Positions 1-8,378 of a stretch of DNA of 64,000 bases are shown piece by piece. The notes beneath the pieces were generated by a model, which worked only from the letters and a program-made list of their open reading frames with translations, searched no databases and was not told the origin of the DNA. The position numbers were made by a program, and so were the translations under genes. Positions within the stretch are counted from its first letter, which is position 1. Each line of letters begins with the position of its first letter. The stretch comes from Alistipes senegalensis JC50 (GTDB lineage: Bacteria > Bacteroidota > Bacteroidia > Bacteroidales > Rikenellaceae): contig NZ_CP102252.1 in NCBI RefSeq assembly GCF_025145645.1, forward strand, positions 3,038,001 to 3,102,000. Reading direction: 5' to 3'.

Positions 1-286
1 CGTCGCTTTGTGCGATCTCATCCGAGAACTCGTTCCAGAGCACCTCGATGATCGTGTCGTACTCGGAGAAGCGAAGCCCCTCCAACAGGGCGGCCATCGC
101 CAGCTCCTGCGCCCCTTCGGGCAGATAGCCCTCGCGTCGAGCCTGCTCGAATACGTCGGCGGCATGGTCGGCACGCTCCTCGATGAAGGCCGCGTCGTGC
201 GCCTTGTCGGGATGGTTCTCTTTGAGGTAGGATAACAGGTAAAGCCCGTAATAGGATAACTCCGCAGGCTTGTTGTTCTGATTCAT
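1..286 (-). CDS. DUF1896 family protein, C-terminus cut by window edge
   Basis: A partial minus-strand gene starting at 286 with MNQNNKPAELSYYGLYLL and open to the window edge (95 codons visible). The sequence has the small acidic helical pattern of DUF1896, including an FIEERAD segment and a segment rich in LEGL and FSEYDTI residues. Genes of this family sit next to topoisomerase III in Bacteroidales conjugative elements, as here. Its biochemical role is unknown. Translation begins just after a 14-bp repeat that also precedes topB. Confidence 0.72.
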   Translation of the reverse strand, partial: MNQNNKPAELSYYGLYLLSYLKENHPDKAHDAAFIEERADHAADVFEQARREGYLPEGAQELAMAALLEGLRFSEYDTIIEVLWNEFSDEIAQSD

Positions 287-291
287 ATTCT

Positions 292-305
292 TGTGGATTT
301 AGTGG
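292..305 (+). repeat. 14-bp repeat TGTGGATTTAGTGG, copy 1
   Basis: An exact copy of the sequence found at 2992-3005, and inverted at 795-808. It lies just upstream of the DUF1896 start on the minus strand. Together with the inverted copy it brackets the AT-rich P-loop gene. Confidence 0.75.
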
Positions 306-344
306 ATTATTGCTAATTTTGTAATTAAATTAATTTGCACGATT

Positions 345-761
345 ATGGAAGTGATTGCATTGGAAGGTGATCCTAATAGCGGAAAAACCAAAACATTAAA
401 TCTTGTCTATGCTCTTTTAGTACAAGCTGGATATACGCAAGTTCCCGGCGTTTTTCAAGATTTGTGTAACGATGATTGTTTAGATGTTTTTCAAAATTCT
501 GAGAAAACTGTCGGCATCGTAACACAAGGAGATTACGCTATTGGTGATTATTCCGTTAAAAATCATCTTACATACTTACAATCATTAGGTTGTGATGTTG
601 CTGTTTGTGCTTGTACCGTTGGTACAAGTAAACAGAAAATCAAAGATGCGATAAAAGCATATCCATCTCATCATTTCGAGCCTAAATCTAAAAGTAATTC
701 TATTGCTGCACAACGTATAGACAATTTCAATTGTGCGACTAAAATAATGGGTATGATCTAA
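345..761 (+). CDS. Small P-loop NTPase-like protein on an AT-rich insert
   Basis: The 138-residue product opens with a strand followed by a Walker A loop, GDPNSGKT (residues 8-15), so it should bind a nucleotide. Later strands (KTVGIVTQGD and CDVAVCACTV) fit a compact P-loop fold, but no family was recognised and no separate Walker B motif is clear. It is the only plus-strand gene in this part of the element. It is also clearly more AT-rich than its neighbours and lies between inverted 14-bp repeats, which suggests a later insertion. It could be a cargo gene of defence, toxin or regulatory type; the sequence does not decide. Confidence 0.6.
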   Translation: MEVIALEGDPNSGKTKTLNLVYALLVQAGYTQVPGVFQDLCNDDCLDVFQNSEKTVGIVTQGDYAIGDYSVKNHLTYLQSLGCDVAVCACTVGTSKQKIKDAIKAYPSHHFEPKSKSNSIAAQRIDNFNCATKIMGMI

Positions 762-763
762 TG

Positions 764-793
764 AAAAAGGCACTCGGTATCCCTCCGAGTGCC
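764..793 (-). terminator. Rho-independent terminator after topB
   Basis: A 9-bp perfect stem (769-777 with 785-793) and 7-nt loop. It is followed on the minus strand by a run of five T. It lies about 90 bp beyond the topB stop, and may also stop the convergent P-loop transcript. Confidence 0.6.
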
Positions 794-794
794 A

Positions 795-808
795 CCACTA
801 AATCCACA
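795..808 (-). repeat. 14-bp repeat TGTGGATTTAGTGG, inverted copy
   Basis: Exact reverse complement of the copies at 292-305 and 2992-3005. With copy 1 it forms inverted termini around a 489-bp AT-rich segment holding one gene. Confidence 0.75.
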
Positions 809-881
809 GAGAATAAATCGGTATCGGCTATCGAGTAGTCGCAATGACCTATGACCGTGAACTCAGTGGCGAATATACGCA

Positions 882-2975
882 TTATTTCCTTTTCTTGGGT
901 TTGCGCGGTTCGTTTTTCATTTCGGGAAACTCGAAAACGGTGTTGAACTCCGCATCGAAAGCGACGACGGCGGAGAACGCCTTGCCCTGCTTACTGTTGA
1001 AGCCCTTGATTACTCCGGTTCTCCCCTGCGTGAGCAGCTCGGTAATTTCCGCATCGGAGAGCGTCTTGCCCGCCTTGATGCGGAACACGGGCAGTCCGCA
1101 CGCGGCGTTGTCGCAGCGCACGACCTTACCGTAGAACTGCATCCGTCCCGTTTTGCATTTGGGACAAAGGCAGTCCGACCCCTTGTGCGCAAAGAGCTTG
1201 TCCGAGGCGAGCAGCTCCGAGGTAATCTGTTTGGTGTAGATCTCGATCGCCTCGCGGAATGTCTCGGCACGCATCTCGCCCCGCTCGATTTTGGCGAGCG
1301 CAGCCTCCCAATCGCCCGTCAGCTCCACGTTGGCGATACGCATATTCTTGACTACCGAGTAGAGTGCCAGTCCCTTTTCGGTCGGCACGAGCGACTTTTT
1401 CTGTCTTACCATATACTCTCGCGAAAAGAGCGTTTCGATAATCGCCGCGCGGGTCGCAGGCGTGCCGATACCGCACGCTTTAAGCGCCTGACGCATTTCG
1501 TCGTCTTCTATCTCGCGGCCTGCCGTCTCCATCGCTGCCAGCAGCGTCGCCTCCGTGTGCAGCGGTTTGGGCTTGGTCTTGCCCTCGGTCATCGAACAGC
1601 CGCCGACAAGAAGCGTCATGCCCTCCGTCCATTCGGGCAGTACGGTATCCTCCGCCTCCTCGCCGTAGATGCCGCGCCAGCCCGCCTGACGGACGATCGT
1701 CCCTTTGGCGACGTACTCCACGCCGTCGCATACGACCGTGACGGTCGTCACGTCCTTGATACATCGTTCGGCGAAGGCTTCGAGCATACGCCCGACGATC
1801 ATGTCGTATACGGTCTGTTCGTCGGCTGAAAGCATTTTGGGCTTCACTTCCGTCGGCAGCAGCGCGTGGTGGTCGGTAACTTTGCTGTCGTCCACGCTGC
1901 GGCGCGAGAGCGTGTCGCCCACAAGCGCGAGCCGTTTCGCCCACACGGGGTTATTCTTTTGTGCGCGCAGCAGGGCGGGTATCTCTCCGAACACATCTTC
2001 GGGAATATAGCGGCTGCCTGTGCGGGGATAGGTAATCGCTTTGGCCTCGTAGAGCTTCTGGGCGAGGGAGAGCGTCTTCTCCGCCGAAAACCCGTGCTTG
2101 GTGTTGGCCTCCTTTTGGAGCGTGGTCAGGTCGTAGAGCAGGGGCGGCTCCTGCACGGTCTCCTTGCGCTCGACTTTCGTAACGCTGACCGCTCGCTGCG
2201 TATCGAGGGCCTTGTAAGCGGCTTCGGCAGGGGCTTTCTCTTTCCACTTCTCGACGGAGGAGAACTTGACGACCGTATCGGCTTCGGCGCCGGGCGTGGC
2301 GAAATGCACCTGCCACACAGCCTCGGGCGTGAAACGGTTATTCGCCCAATACCGCTCGCAGACCATCGCCAGCGTGGGCGTCTGCACGCGGCCGAGCGAA
2401 TACGTCCCGCGGCCGGCGGCTATCGTAATGGCCTGCGTGGCGTTGATGCCCACCAGCCAGTCGGCTTCGCTGCGGGCTTGGGCCGCATAGTAGAGGTTGT
2501 CGTACTTGTTGCCGCTCTCGATGCGTTCCAGCCCCTCGCGGATCGCCTTGTCCGTGAGCGAGCTGATCCAGAGGCGGTCGAACGGCGTGGCGCATCCGAT
2601 GTATTCGTACAGGTAACGGAAGATCAGTTCGCCCTCGCGTCCGGCATCCGTCGCCACGATGATGCGTTCGCTTTCGCGGAACAGCCGCGCGATGATTTTG
2701 ATTTGCGCCGCCGCCTCGCTGTCCGGCTTATAGCCCTTATCGGCCTTGACTTGACGCGGCACGAGTTGGAAGACGGGCGGGATGATCGGCAGGTTGTCGC
2801 GATGAAATCCCTCGATGCCGTAGCCGTCCGGCAAGGCGGGCTGCACCAGATGCCCGAAAGCCCATGTTACATTATACTCCGCTCCGGCATAATAGCCGGT
2901 CTCGCGTTTGGTCGCTTTCACGATGCGGGCGATCTCCCGCGCCACGCTCGGCTTTTCTGCAATGATCGTTTTCAT
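882..2975 (-). CDS. topB: DNA topoisomerase III (type IA), element-borne
   Basis: The 697-residue product relaxes or decatenates DNA through a transient 5'-phosphotyrosine link. Visible landmarks are the N-terminal TOPRIM domain with IIAEKPS and the acidic metal motif DAGREGE (residues 110-116), the QTPTLA box near 198, and the active-site tyrosine Y316 in YPRTGSRYIP. The C-terminal part has a CPKC...CDNAACG zinc-ribbon-like segment (about 618-640) and a DUF3945-like tail. Length and order match the TopB copies on Bacteroidales conjugative elements. The start follows a 14-bp repeat shared with the DUF1896 gene. Flanking genes suggest it helps transfer or replicate the element. Confidence 0.93.
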   Translation of the reverse strand: MKTIIAEKPSVAREIARIVKATKRETGYYAGAEYNVTWAFGHLVQPALPDGYGIEGFHRDNLPIIPPVFQLVPRQVKADKGYKPDSEAAAQIKIIARLFRESERIIVATDAGREGELIFRYLYEYIGCATPFDRLWISSLTDKAIREGLERIESGNKYDNLYYAAQARSEADWLVGINATQAITIAAGRGTYSLGRVQTPTLAMVCERYWANNRFTPEAVWQVHFATPGAEADTVVKFSSVEKWKEKAPAEAAYKALDTQRAVSVTKVERKETVQEPPLLYDLTTLQKEANTKHGFSAEKTLSLAQKLYEAKAITYPRTGSRYIPEDVFGEIPALLRAQKNNPVWAKRLALVGDTLSRRSVDDSKVTDHHALLPTEVKPKMLSADEQTVYDMIVGRMLEAFAERCIKDVTTVTVVCDGVEYVAKGTIVRQAGWRGIYGEEAEDTVLPEWTEGMTLLVGGCSMTEGKTKPKPLHTEATLLAAMETAGREIEDDEMRQALKACGIGTPATRAAIIETLFSREYMVRQKKSLVPTEKGLALYSVVKNMRIANVELTGDWEAALAKIERGEMRAETFREAIEIYTKQITSELLASDKLFAHKGSDCLCPKCKTGRMQFYGKVVRCDNAACGLPVFRIKAGKTLSDAEITELLTQGRTGVIKGFNSKQGKAFSAVVAFDAEFNTVFEFPEMKNEPRKPKKRK

Positions 2976-2991
2976 GTTCGATTTATTTTAC

Positions 2992-3005
2992 TGTGGATTT
3001 AGTGG
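2992..3005 (+). repeat. 14-bp repeat TGTGGATTTAGTGG, copy 3
   Basis: Exact copy of 292-305, here about 17 bp upstream of the topB start (minus strand). Two minus-strand genes therefore have the same sequence in front of their starts, so it may be a translation leader or operator. Confidence 0.75.
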
Positions 3006-3043
3006 TGTAGGACTGAAAGTTCCGATTTCGTTGGATGTCGGGA

Positions 3044-4507
3044 TCATATCTTCATTCCCGTCCGTTTTCGGATGTTCGGATTGCGGTTCTCCCGCTGTTC
3101 CTGCCGTTCCTGCTGTTTTGCGTCGGCAGGCGCGGTCTGCTCCTTTTTCATCGGTTCGCCCGTGTACTTGGTCGCCTCGTGCGTCTTACCCTCCGAGTTG
3201 ACTGCCACCTGTGCTTCCGAAGCGTGAACGGGTTTGATTTCGTGGATCTGCGACTTGTCGGCTACGGTACGACGGAAGTCGTATTTGCCCTTTTCGTGAT
3301 TCGGCCGGACGTAGGCATTGAACGTGCGGCCTTTCTTGTCGGTAAGCCCCTCCATCAGCACCCATTTGTTTTGTGCCCAGCCCTGTCGCATCTCATTGAG
3401 AATCGGCAGCCCGAGCAGCGTTTTACCGATATAGACCTTGTGTCCGTCATCCTGCGTCTGCCCGTTTCGCTGTTCGGCGCGCTGCGTTTGCCGCTGTCCG
3501 CCGAAGTGAAAATCCAATCCTTGTTTGTCGGCGTTGATCTGAATCGTGGCATTGAACCGTTTGCCGCTCTTGGAGGTCATGCCCTCCAAATAGACGCCTT
3601 TGCCTGCGGCCAATGCCTCCTGCTGCTCCTTGTCGAGCTTGACGCCTTTTACCTCGTCGGGAATACGGAGAGCGCTGACAGGCACGGAGATCGTTTCGTT
3701 CGTCTGGCGGTCGAGGCTGATATAGGAGGGGACGAGTTCGCCCGTGTTCTTGTCGAGCACCTCGGCGACACGTCCCAGATTGCCCGTCTTTTTCAGGCTC
3801 TCCCGATCCGCATCCGTGAACTCGATGTTCTCGTAAGATTTGAGATCGGGCTCTCGCCGTAGCGGATGCGGCACGAGTGAAACCGTACCGTCGGGATTCT
3901 CGCGCAGCGACAATCTCGCTTCGACCGGAAAACGCACGCCTCCGATTTCGGGATAACAGGTTACAAGAGGCGATTTGCCGTGGCCGAGCATACGATCCAA
4001 GTATCCGGCTTGACGCAGGTCTTCGATCTTTACGCCCCAAAGGCGCTCGAACGCTTCGCTATCGACCTGCGCTTCGTCGATAGGCCGATACTTCTCATCC
4101 TGTCGTTTTTCCTCCTTTTCGGGTTCGGGCGGCGTTTCCTGCGCCTGCTGCGCAGCGACCTGTTCGTACTTGGTCGTATCGACCTTGTGCGGTGCAAGTA
4201 CATCCCGAAAGCCGACGGGGTCTTTCAGCAGGTCTTTCATTACCGCCACGACATTCTCCACACCCTCTGCGGCGACACGGTAGAAGCCGAAGCGTTTCGG
4301 CTCCTTGCATTGGCGGTAGAAATTAGCGAAGAAGTTGTCCAGCACGTCTCCGTGCCTGTCGAAACGCAGGAAGTCCTGCGCGTGTTCTGCTTTGGCGGGG
4401 CGCAGATTCGGCGTGCCGTCGCTTTTCAGCCCCGCGACCACTCCGATTTCACCCGTCTGCTCGTCTCGGACGATCAGAACATCTTGGTCTTTCTTTTTCT
4501 GTTCCAT
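3044..4507 (-). CDS. DUF4099/DUF3945 domain protein
   Basis: A 487-residue soluble protein with no signal peptide. Residues 1 to about 110 match the DUF4099 pattern (DVLIVRDEQTGEIGVVAGL, then the FLRFDRHGDVLDNFFANF region). The C-terminal half has DUF3945-type repeats: KGVYLEGMTSKSGKRFNA and KWVLMEGLTDKKGRTFNAYV are clearly related to each other. The tail is low-complexity and rich in Q, E and K. This family is found beside topB on Bacteroidales mobile elements. Its function is unknown; a role in element DNA processing is inference from position only. Confidence 0.8.
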   Translation of the reverse strand: MEQKKKDQDVLIVRDEQTGEIGVVAGLKSDGTPNLRPAKAEHAQDFLRFDRHGDVLDNFFANFYRQCKEPKRFGFYRVAAEGVENVVAVMKDLLKDPVGFRDVLAPHKVDTTKYEQVAAQQAQETPPEPEKEEKRQDEKYRPIDEAQVDSEAFERLWGVKIEDLRQAGYLDRMLGHGKSPLVTCYPEIGGVRFPVEARLSLRENPDGTVSLVPHPLRREPDLKSYENIEFTDADRESLKKTGNLGRVAEVLDKNTGELVPSYISLDRQTNETISVPVSALRIPDEVKGVKLDKEQQEALAAGKGVYLEGMTSKSGKRFNATIQINADKQGLDFHFGGQRQTQRAEQRNGQTQDDGHKVYIGKTLLGLPILNEMRQGWAQNKWVLMEGLTDKKGRTFNAYVRPNHEKGKYDFRRTVADKSQIHEIKPVHASEAQVAVNSEGKTHEATKYTGEPMKKEQTAPADAKQQERQEQRENRNPNIRKRTGMKI

Positions 4508-4594
4508 ACATGATTGATTTATAAGCGTGCACGATGCACGACTGCGAAATTAGCTGCGGAATAAGCCGCCGATGCCGTTTACGTCGCGCCGGAC

Positions 4595-4629
4595 AGCTTG
4601 TGGCGTCGGGTTGATAGCTTGTGGCGTCG
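4595..4629. repeat. Direct repeat AGCTTGTGGCGTCG, two copies
   Basis: The 14-bp sequence occurs at 4595-4608 and 4616-4629, 21 bp apart. It lies between the stop of the HTH gene and the DUF4099 gene. No function can be assigned; a binding site or recombination scar is possible. Confidence 0.5.
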
Positions 4630-4959
4630 TCAGTGCTTCGGAGCGGAGGAGCGGCGACCTGCCGAGAACGTCTCCAAATGTTTTTTCAGGAACTCCTGTA
4701 CGTCCGATTCCGTGTAGTAGGTTTTGTGCCGTAGCTTCCGATAACGCAGCATCCCCGAACTGCGGTAGCGTTGCAAGGACTGCTTGCTCGTTTGCAGGAG
4801 CTGGCACAAGTCCTGATTGTCCAAGAGGCGTTCGCCGTCCACATACATCGCCTCCTTGATCTCCTTGCCCGTAAGCGTGCAGAGCATCCGCTCGTGGCGG
4901 TCGAAGCGTTCCATGATCTTCGACATCCACAGCTCGAATGTTTCGGTGTCGAGTATCAT
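4630..4959 (-). CDS. Helix-turn-helix protein, excisionase-like
   Basis: A 109-residue protein. Residues 1-45 form a charged helical N-terminus. Residues about 48-95 are a MerR/excisionase-type helix-turn-helix: the segment LLDNQDLCQLLQTSKQSL is followed by a wing containing YRKLRHKTYYTESDVQEFL. Its start overlaps the stop of the upstream HTH gene by 4 bp (ATGA), so the two are translationally coupled. Paired HTH genes of this kind usually regulate excision or transfer of Bacteroidales elements; here that is inference. Confidence 0.78.
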   Translation of the reverse strand: MILDTETFELWMSKIMERFDRHERMLCTLTGKEIKEAMYVDGERLLDNQDLCQLLQTSKQSLQRYRSSGMLRYRKLRHKTYYTESDVQEFLKKHLETFSAGRRSSAPKH

Positions 4960-5297
4960 AAGGCCGGCGATTTATGGGTGAGATAGTAGTTCTTGCGAAA
5001 CTCGTCCAATGTCTGCGGAGTGCAGGCAACGATGCGGCGGGAGATGCATGCCTCCACGTCGGAGAGGCGATAGAGGCATTTGCTGCGCACCATCGTGTAG
5101 GGGATGACCCGCTCCTTGCGCATCCGTTGCAGCGTGCGAGTACTTATTTTCAGCAGGTCGGCCAGCTCTTCGCTCGTGAGCCAGATTTCCGGTGTCTGCT
5201 GCGGTCGTGCCTCTTTCTTGAAGACGTAATCGGCGATCCGTTCGATTTTCTCGCTTAAATCCTGATAGACCTTGTGGTCGAAAGTGATGATTTCCAT
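4956..5297 (-). CDS. Helix-turn-helix protein, excisionase-like
   Basis: A 113-residue protein with the same plan as the next gene: a helical N-terminus, then a helix-turn-helix (EIWLTSEELADLLKISTRTL at about 38-57) with a wing containing YTMVRSKCLYRLSDVEA. It is first of a two-gene unit with a 4-bp stop/start overlap, and the divergent duplication is evident from shared spacing and the R-x-L-Y/Y-Y-x-x-S-D-V motif. It probably binds DNA to control excision or expression of the element. No enzymatic motif is visible. Confidence 0.78.
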   Translation of the reverse strand: MEIITFDHKVYQDLSEKIERIADYVFKKEARPQQTPEIWLTSEELADLLKISTRTLQRMRKERVIPYTMVRSKCLYRLSDVEACISRRIVACTPQTLDEFRKNYYLTHKSPAL

Positions 5298-5408
5298 TTC
5301 TGCTGCATGTTGTTCTTTGCAGCAAAAATCCGATATTGCCGGACGGCGGGTTCTATGGTCGGTAACGACACGGGAATGATTTTCCCCAAGAAAGGGGTAT
5401 AAATGAAA

Positions 5409-5443
5409 AAGCGGCGGAAGAATTCGATGTTCTTCCGCCGCTT
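5409..5443 (-). terminator. Rho-independent terminator after fic
   Basis: A 14-bp perfect stem (5409-5422 with 5430-5443) and 7-nt loop. On the minus strand it runs into a T-rich stretch. It sits 20 bp beyond the Fic stop codon, so the fic transcript is separate from the HTH pair. Confidence 0.75.
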
Positions 5444-5463
5444 CGAGGCTTCGCTTGCACTCG

Positions 5464-6522
5464 TCAGAAATAGGTCTTGACCGCGAATGCGAATTGTTCG
5501 ATGAAAATCCGTTTGAAAGCTGACACGTTGTTCTGTTCGTAGAACAGCAGCATCGCCTTTTTATAGTCGATCGAATCGACCGTGCGGAACGACAGCGGGC
5601 AATAGCCGTGGGCGACGAGCAGCGCGTTGCTGACGATACGCGCCGTGCGCTTGTTGCCGTCGGCGAACGGCTGGATGTACGACAACAGCAACAACACTAT
5701 CAACGCTTTCTCGAAAACGGATTCTTTTCCGTTCACCAATGCGCATGTCCGCTCCAAAGCCTCGCGAATCTGGAATTCATTGTCCAAGGGGCGATAGTTC
5801 GTGCCGGTGATGCCGACGCGGCGCACGCGGATATTGCGGTCTACGGCCAACTCCCGGACCAGTATCGAATGAATGTTCTCGATCTTCGCCACGGTCAGTT
5901 CCGAAAGGTAGTCGGGATTGTCGAGAATGAAATCCAGCGCTTCCTTGTGGTTCAGCAGCATCACGGCTTCGTCCTTGCTCTTTCCAGCGGCCGTCTCCTT
6001 TTCGAGCAGCAGCCGTTCGGTTTCGAGCAGCGAATAGGTGTTGCCCTCGATTTGCGACGATTTCCAGCTCAGGTCCACTCCCAGCCGCTCCATCTCTTTG
6101 CGGTATTCGGCAGCGGAAAGCTTCGACAGATTCGCGGCGAACGTGTTTTGCAGCGAACCGAGTTCCGCAGTCTCCGATGGCGTGAACAGCGATGCCTTCG
6201 CGAGGGTGTCGATCAGCTCGAAATTATAGGATTCGCGTATGGTTCGCTCGTCGATTTCCTTACTGAAATAGCTCTCCAAGTCGATGGATTGTAGCAGTCC
6301 GAACCCCGGAGCTACGGAATAGCGGGCCGCTTTCCGCAGTCCTGTAACAACGACGGTTCCCTCCGCAACAGCTTTTGCCAATTCCCTTTTGACGGTGGCA
6401 TAGCCGCCGAGGTCGGGCAGCGCGTCGAAAATCGCTTTCGACGAGGATTGCGGATTGTCGCGCAGGTAGGCGAGTATGGAATTGAGACGACCGGTTTTCA
6501 TCGTAGATAATTTATAGCTCAC
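5464..6522 (-). CDS. Fic family protein with a glutamine in place of the catalytic histidine
   Basis: A 352-residue protein. Residues 8-75 look like a winged-helix DNA-binding domain; the central to C-terminal part is a Fic domain. Fic enzymes usually transfer AMP to a target hydroxyl using the His of HPFxDGNxR. Here the motif reads QPFADGNKRTAR (residues 284-295): the codon is CAG, so the His is Gln, while the anion-binding and Arg residues remain. An inhibitory-helix motif SSQIEGN (155-161) precedes the Fic core, as in autoinhibited Fic proteins. A second start at 6501 (MKTGRLN) is possible. It may be inactive as an AMPylator, a different transferase, or a regulator through its winged helix. 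Confidence 0.87.
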   Translation of the reverse strand: MSYKLSTMKTGRLNSILAYLRDNPQSSSKAIFDALPDLGGYATVKRELAKAVAEGTVVVTGLRKAARYSVAPGFGLLQSIDLESYFSKEIDERTIRESYNFELIDTLAKASLFTPSETAELGSLQNTFAANLSKLSAAEYRKEMERLGVDLSWKSSQIEGNTYSLLETERLLLEKETAAGKSKDEAVMLLNHKEALDFILDNPDYLSELTVAKIENIHSILVRELAVDRNIRVRRVGITGTNYRPLDNEFQIREALERTCALVNGKESVFEKALIVLLLLSYIQPFADGNKRTARIVSNALLVAHGYCPLSFRTVDSIDYKKAMLLFYEQNNVSAFKRIFIEQFAFAVKTYF

Positions 6523-6532
6523 AAATATATAT

Positions 6533-6592
6533 AAATAAAGCTCGATTCGGGCGTATTTGCACTAAAAATCGCGCCGAAAGTGAGCTTTATTT
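6533..6592. repeat. Imperfect inverted repeat upstream of fic
   Basis: Arms AAATAAAGCTC (6533-6543) and GAGCTTTATTT (6582-6592) are perfect. Further inward, TTCGG and CCGAA segments also pair. It lies just 5' of the fic gene, so it could be an operator for autoregulation or a structured leader. Confidence 0.4.
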
Positions 6593-6620
6593 CCACGACG
6601 ACTTCCTATCTTCGTTGGTT

Positions 6621-7010
6621 TCAATTCATTCTATCATTCGCTTCTTCGAATCGCAGAAAGATAGGCGTTGTCGGTTTCGGCTGTAACGATCGGACGACTT
6701 GTTCTGTAATCCATCGTCGGAACGCCTTGCTCGAAGGCGTGTCGATTCGAAAACAGAGTGCAATAATCATATCGAGGTTATAGTATTCGACAACGTATCG
6801 GCATCCATTACGCACTATACTTTGTTCCGTCCACACTTCGCGTTCGTCTAACTCGTGTGCGGCGAATATCTTTTCGATATGTCGCTTTACGGTCGCTCCC
6901 GTAATATGGAATATCGAAGCGATTTCTTCGACGGTCACCCATACAGTTCTATCCGAAGATGGAATAATCGCAATGCGGCCGGATTCTATGGTAATGGTTC
7001 CTCGCTCCAT
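6621..7010 (-). CDS. Short RhuM-like protein
   Basis: A 129-residue protein starting at MERGTITIES (7010), two bases beyond the integrase stop, so the two are probably co-transcribed. It has an HTH-like segment (VEEIASIFHITGATVKRHIE), then the conserved block YYNLDMIIALCFRI and FRRWITEQVV. That block resembles the N-terminal part of the RhuM virulence-protein family. RhuM proteins are usually much longer, so this is a short version or the N-terminal domain alone. Its role is unknown; DNA binding is likely. Confidence 0.65.
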   Translation of the reverse strand: MERGTITIESGRIAIIPSSDRTVWVTVEEIASIFHITGATVKRHIEKIFAAHELDEREVWTEQSIVRNGCRYVVEYYNLDMIIALCFRIDTPSSKAFRRWITEQVVRSLQPKPTTPIFLRFEEANDRMN

Positions 7011-7012
7011 AG

Positions 7013-8245
7013 CTATGCCTCCAACGCTATTTTTTCGATTTCGCCTAATTGTCCCGCCAACGCCTGCATATCCCGGCCGATCTTGTCGTTGGTAATGCGG
7101 GCATAGATTTGGGTCGTCACGATATTCGTGTGCCCCAGCATCTTCGATACAGTCTCGATCGGCACTCCTTTGGCCAGCGTCATCGTCGTCGCGAACGTGT
7201 GGCGCGCAAGGTGGAACGTAATATTCTTCTCGATGCCGCATAGGTCAGCAATTTCTTTTAGATACGAGTTGAGTTTCTGATTACTCAATACGGGCAACAA
7301 TCGACCGTCGGGCAGCGTTCCTTCGTATTTCTTCAACAGCATTTGAGGTACTTTCAATAGCGGTACATTTACCGACGTCTGCGTCTTATGTCTGTGCGTC
7401 ATGATCCATAGTTTGCCGTCGAATGAGGTGCGGATATTCTCTTTGGTCAGATTCCGCACGTCGATATAGGCCAATCCCGTAAAGCACGAAAAGATGAATA
7501 CGTCGCGCACCTGCTCCAATCGTCCGCACGGCATCTTCTTTTGCAGGATGCGTTGCAATTCCTCGTCGGTCAGGTAGCCGCGGTCTACTTTCTTCAACCG
7601 GATGCGGTAATTGGCGAACGGATCGTTGAATATCCATCCGTTGTTCTTCGCCTCGATGATAATCATCCGCAGCGTTTGCAGAAATTTGGCCGCCGTATTT
7701 TGACAGCATTGTTTTTCCGTCCGCAGATATTGCTCGAATCCCACAAGAAACGAATGCGTTACTTCTTTTAACGCAATGTCTTTGACCCGATACTTCGCTT
7801 GAATGAATTCTTCCACCCTTCGGAAGCAGCGGTCATATTTGCGATAGGTCGCCGCACTCTTGCTGATGCCTACTAACTTCTGTACATCTTCGTTATGTCT
7901 GCGGAATGTTCCCAGCAGCGTTTGTTGGCGAACGGTAATTCCTAAAAAGGCGTTACGTACCTTTTCGGCCGTTACATAGGTTTCGTATTTCTCAATCTCC
8001 CGATAGTGGTTGCGCAGGCTCATCCGAATGTCGTCGAGCAGCGCGTTGAACTCGCGCACGGCCTTCGTCGTCCCGAGCATCTTTTGATTCGTCGCATCCC
8101 ACAGCTCCGGCTCGATGTCCAGCTTCGAGCTGAATTGTACGGATTCGCCATTGACCGACACGCGGATCATAATGCCGATTTTGCCCGCCCTGTTTACCTG
8201 ATTCTTTCGCGCGTAGAAAAGAATCGTAAATGTGCTTTTGCTCAT
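7013..8245 (-). CDS. Tyrosine site-specific integrase, IntDOT-like
   Basis: A 410-residue recombinase that should integrate and excise the element. Residues 1-90 form an arm-binding domain, 105-205 a SAM-like core-binding domain, and 220-400 the catalytic domain. The visible catalytic set is K287, H345-x-x-R348, H372 and nucleophile Y381. The position of the first catalytic arginine (TGLAY, A259) is alanine; IntDOT of CTnDOT likewise lacks this arginine. It is read away from the neighbouring tRNA-Ala gene, the arrangement expected for integration at that tRNA. Repeats upstream at 8379-8423 may be its arm-type sites. Confidence 0.93.
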   Translation of the reverse strand: MSKSTFTILFYARKNQVNRAGKIGIMIRVSVNGESVQFSSKLDIEPELWDATNQKMLGTTKAVREFNALLDDIRMSLRNHYREIEKYETYVTAEKVRNAFLGITVRQQTLLGTFRRHNEDVQKLVGISKSAATYRKYDRCFRRVEEFIQAKYRVKDIALKEVTHSFLVGFEQYLRTEKQCCQNTAAKFLQTLRMIIIEAKNNGWIFNDPFANYRIRLKKVDRGYLTDEELQRILQKKMPCGRLEQVRDVFIFSCFTGLAYIDVRNLTKENIRTSFDGKLWIMTHRHKTQTSVNVPLLKVPQMLLKKYEGTLPDGRLLPVLSNQKLNSYLKEIADLCGIEKNITFHLARHTFATTMTLAKGVPIETVSKMLGHTNIVTTQIYARITNDKIGRDMQALAGQLGEIEKIALEA

Positions 8246-8378
8246 AATACCTCCTTGTTTTGCTCCTGCCGGGCGATTTCAGTAACGATCGTCCTCGGCA
8301 AAGGAACGGTTAATAATTGGTTTACGAGCAGACACTTTCAGGACAATAGGCGACGAATCAGCGACTTATGTCGTAAAT

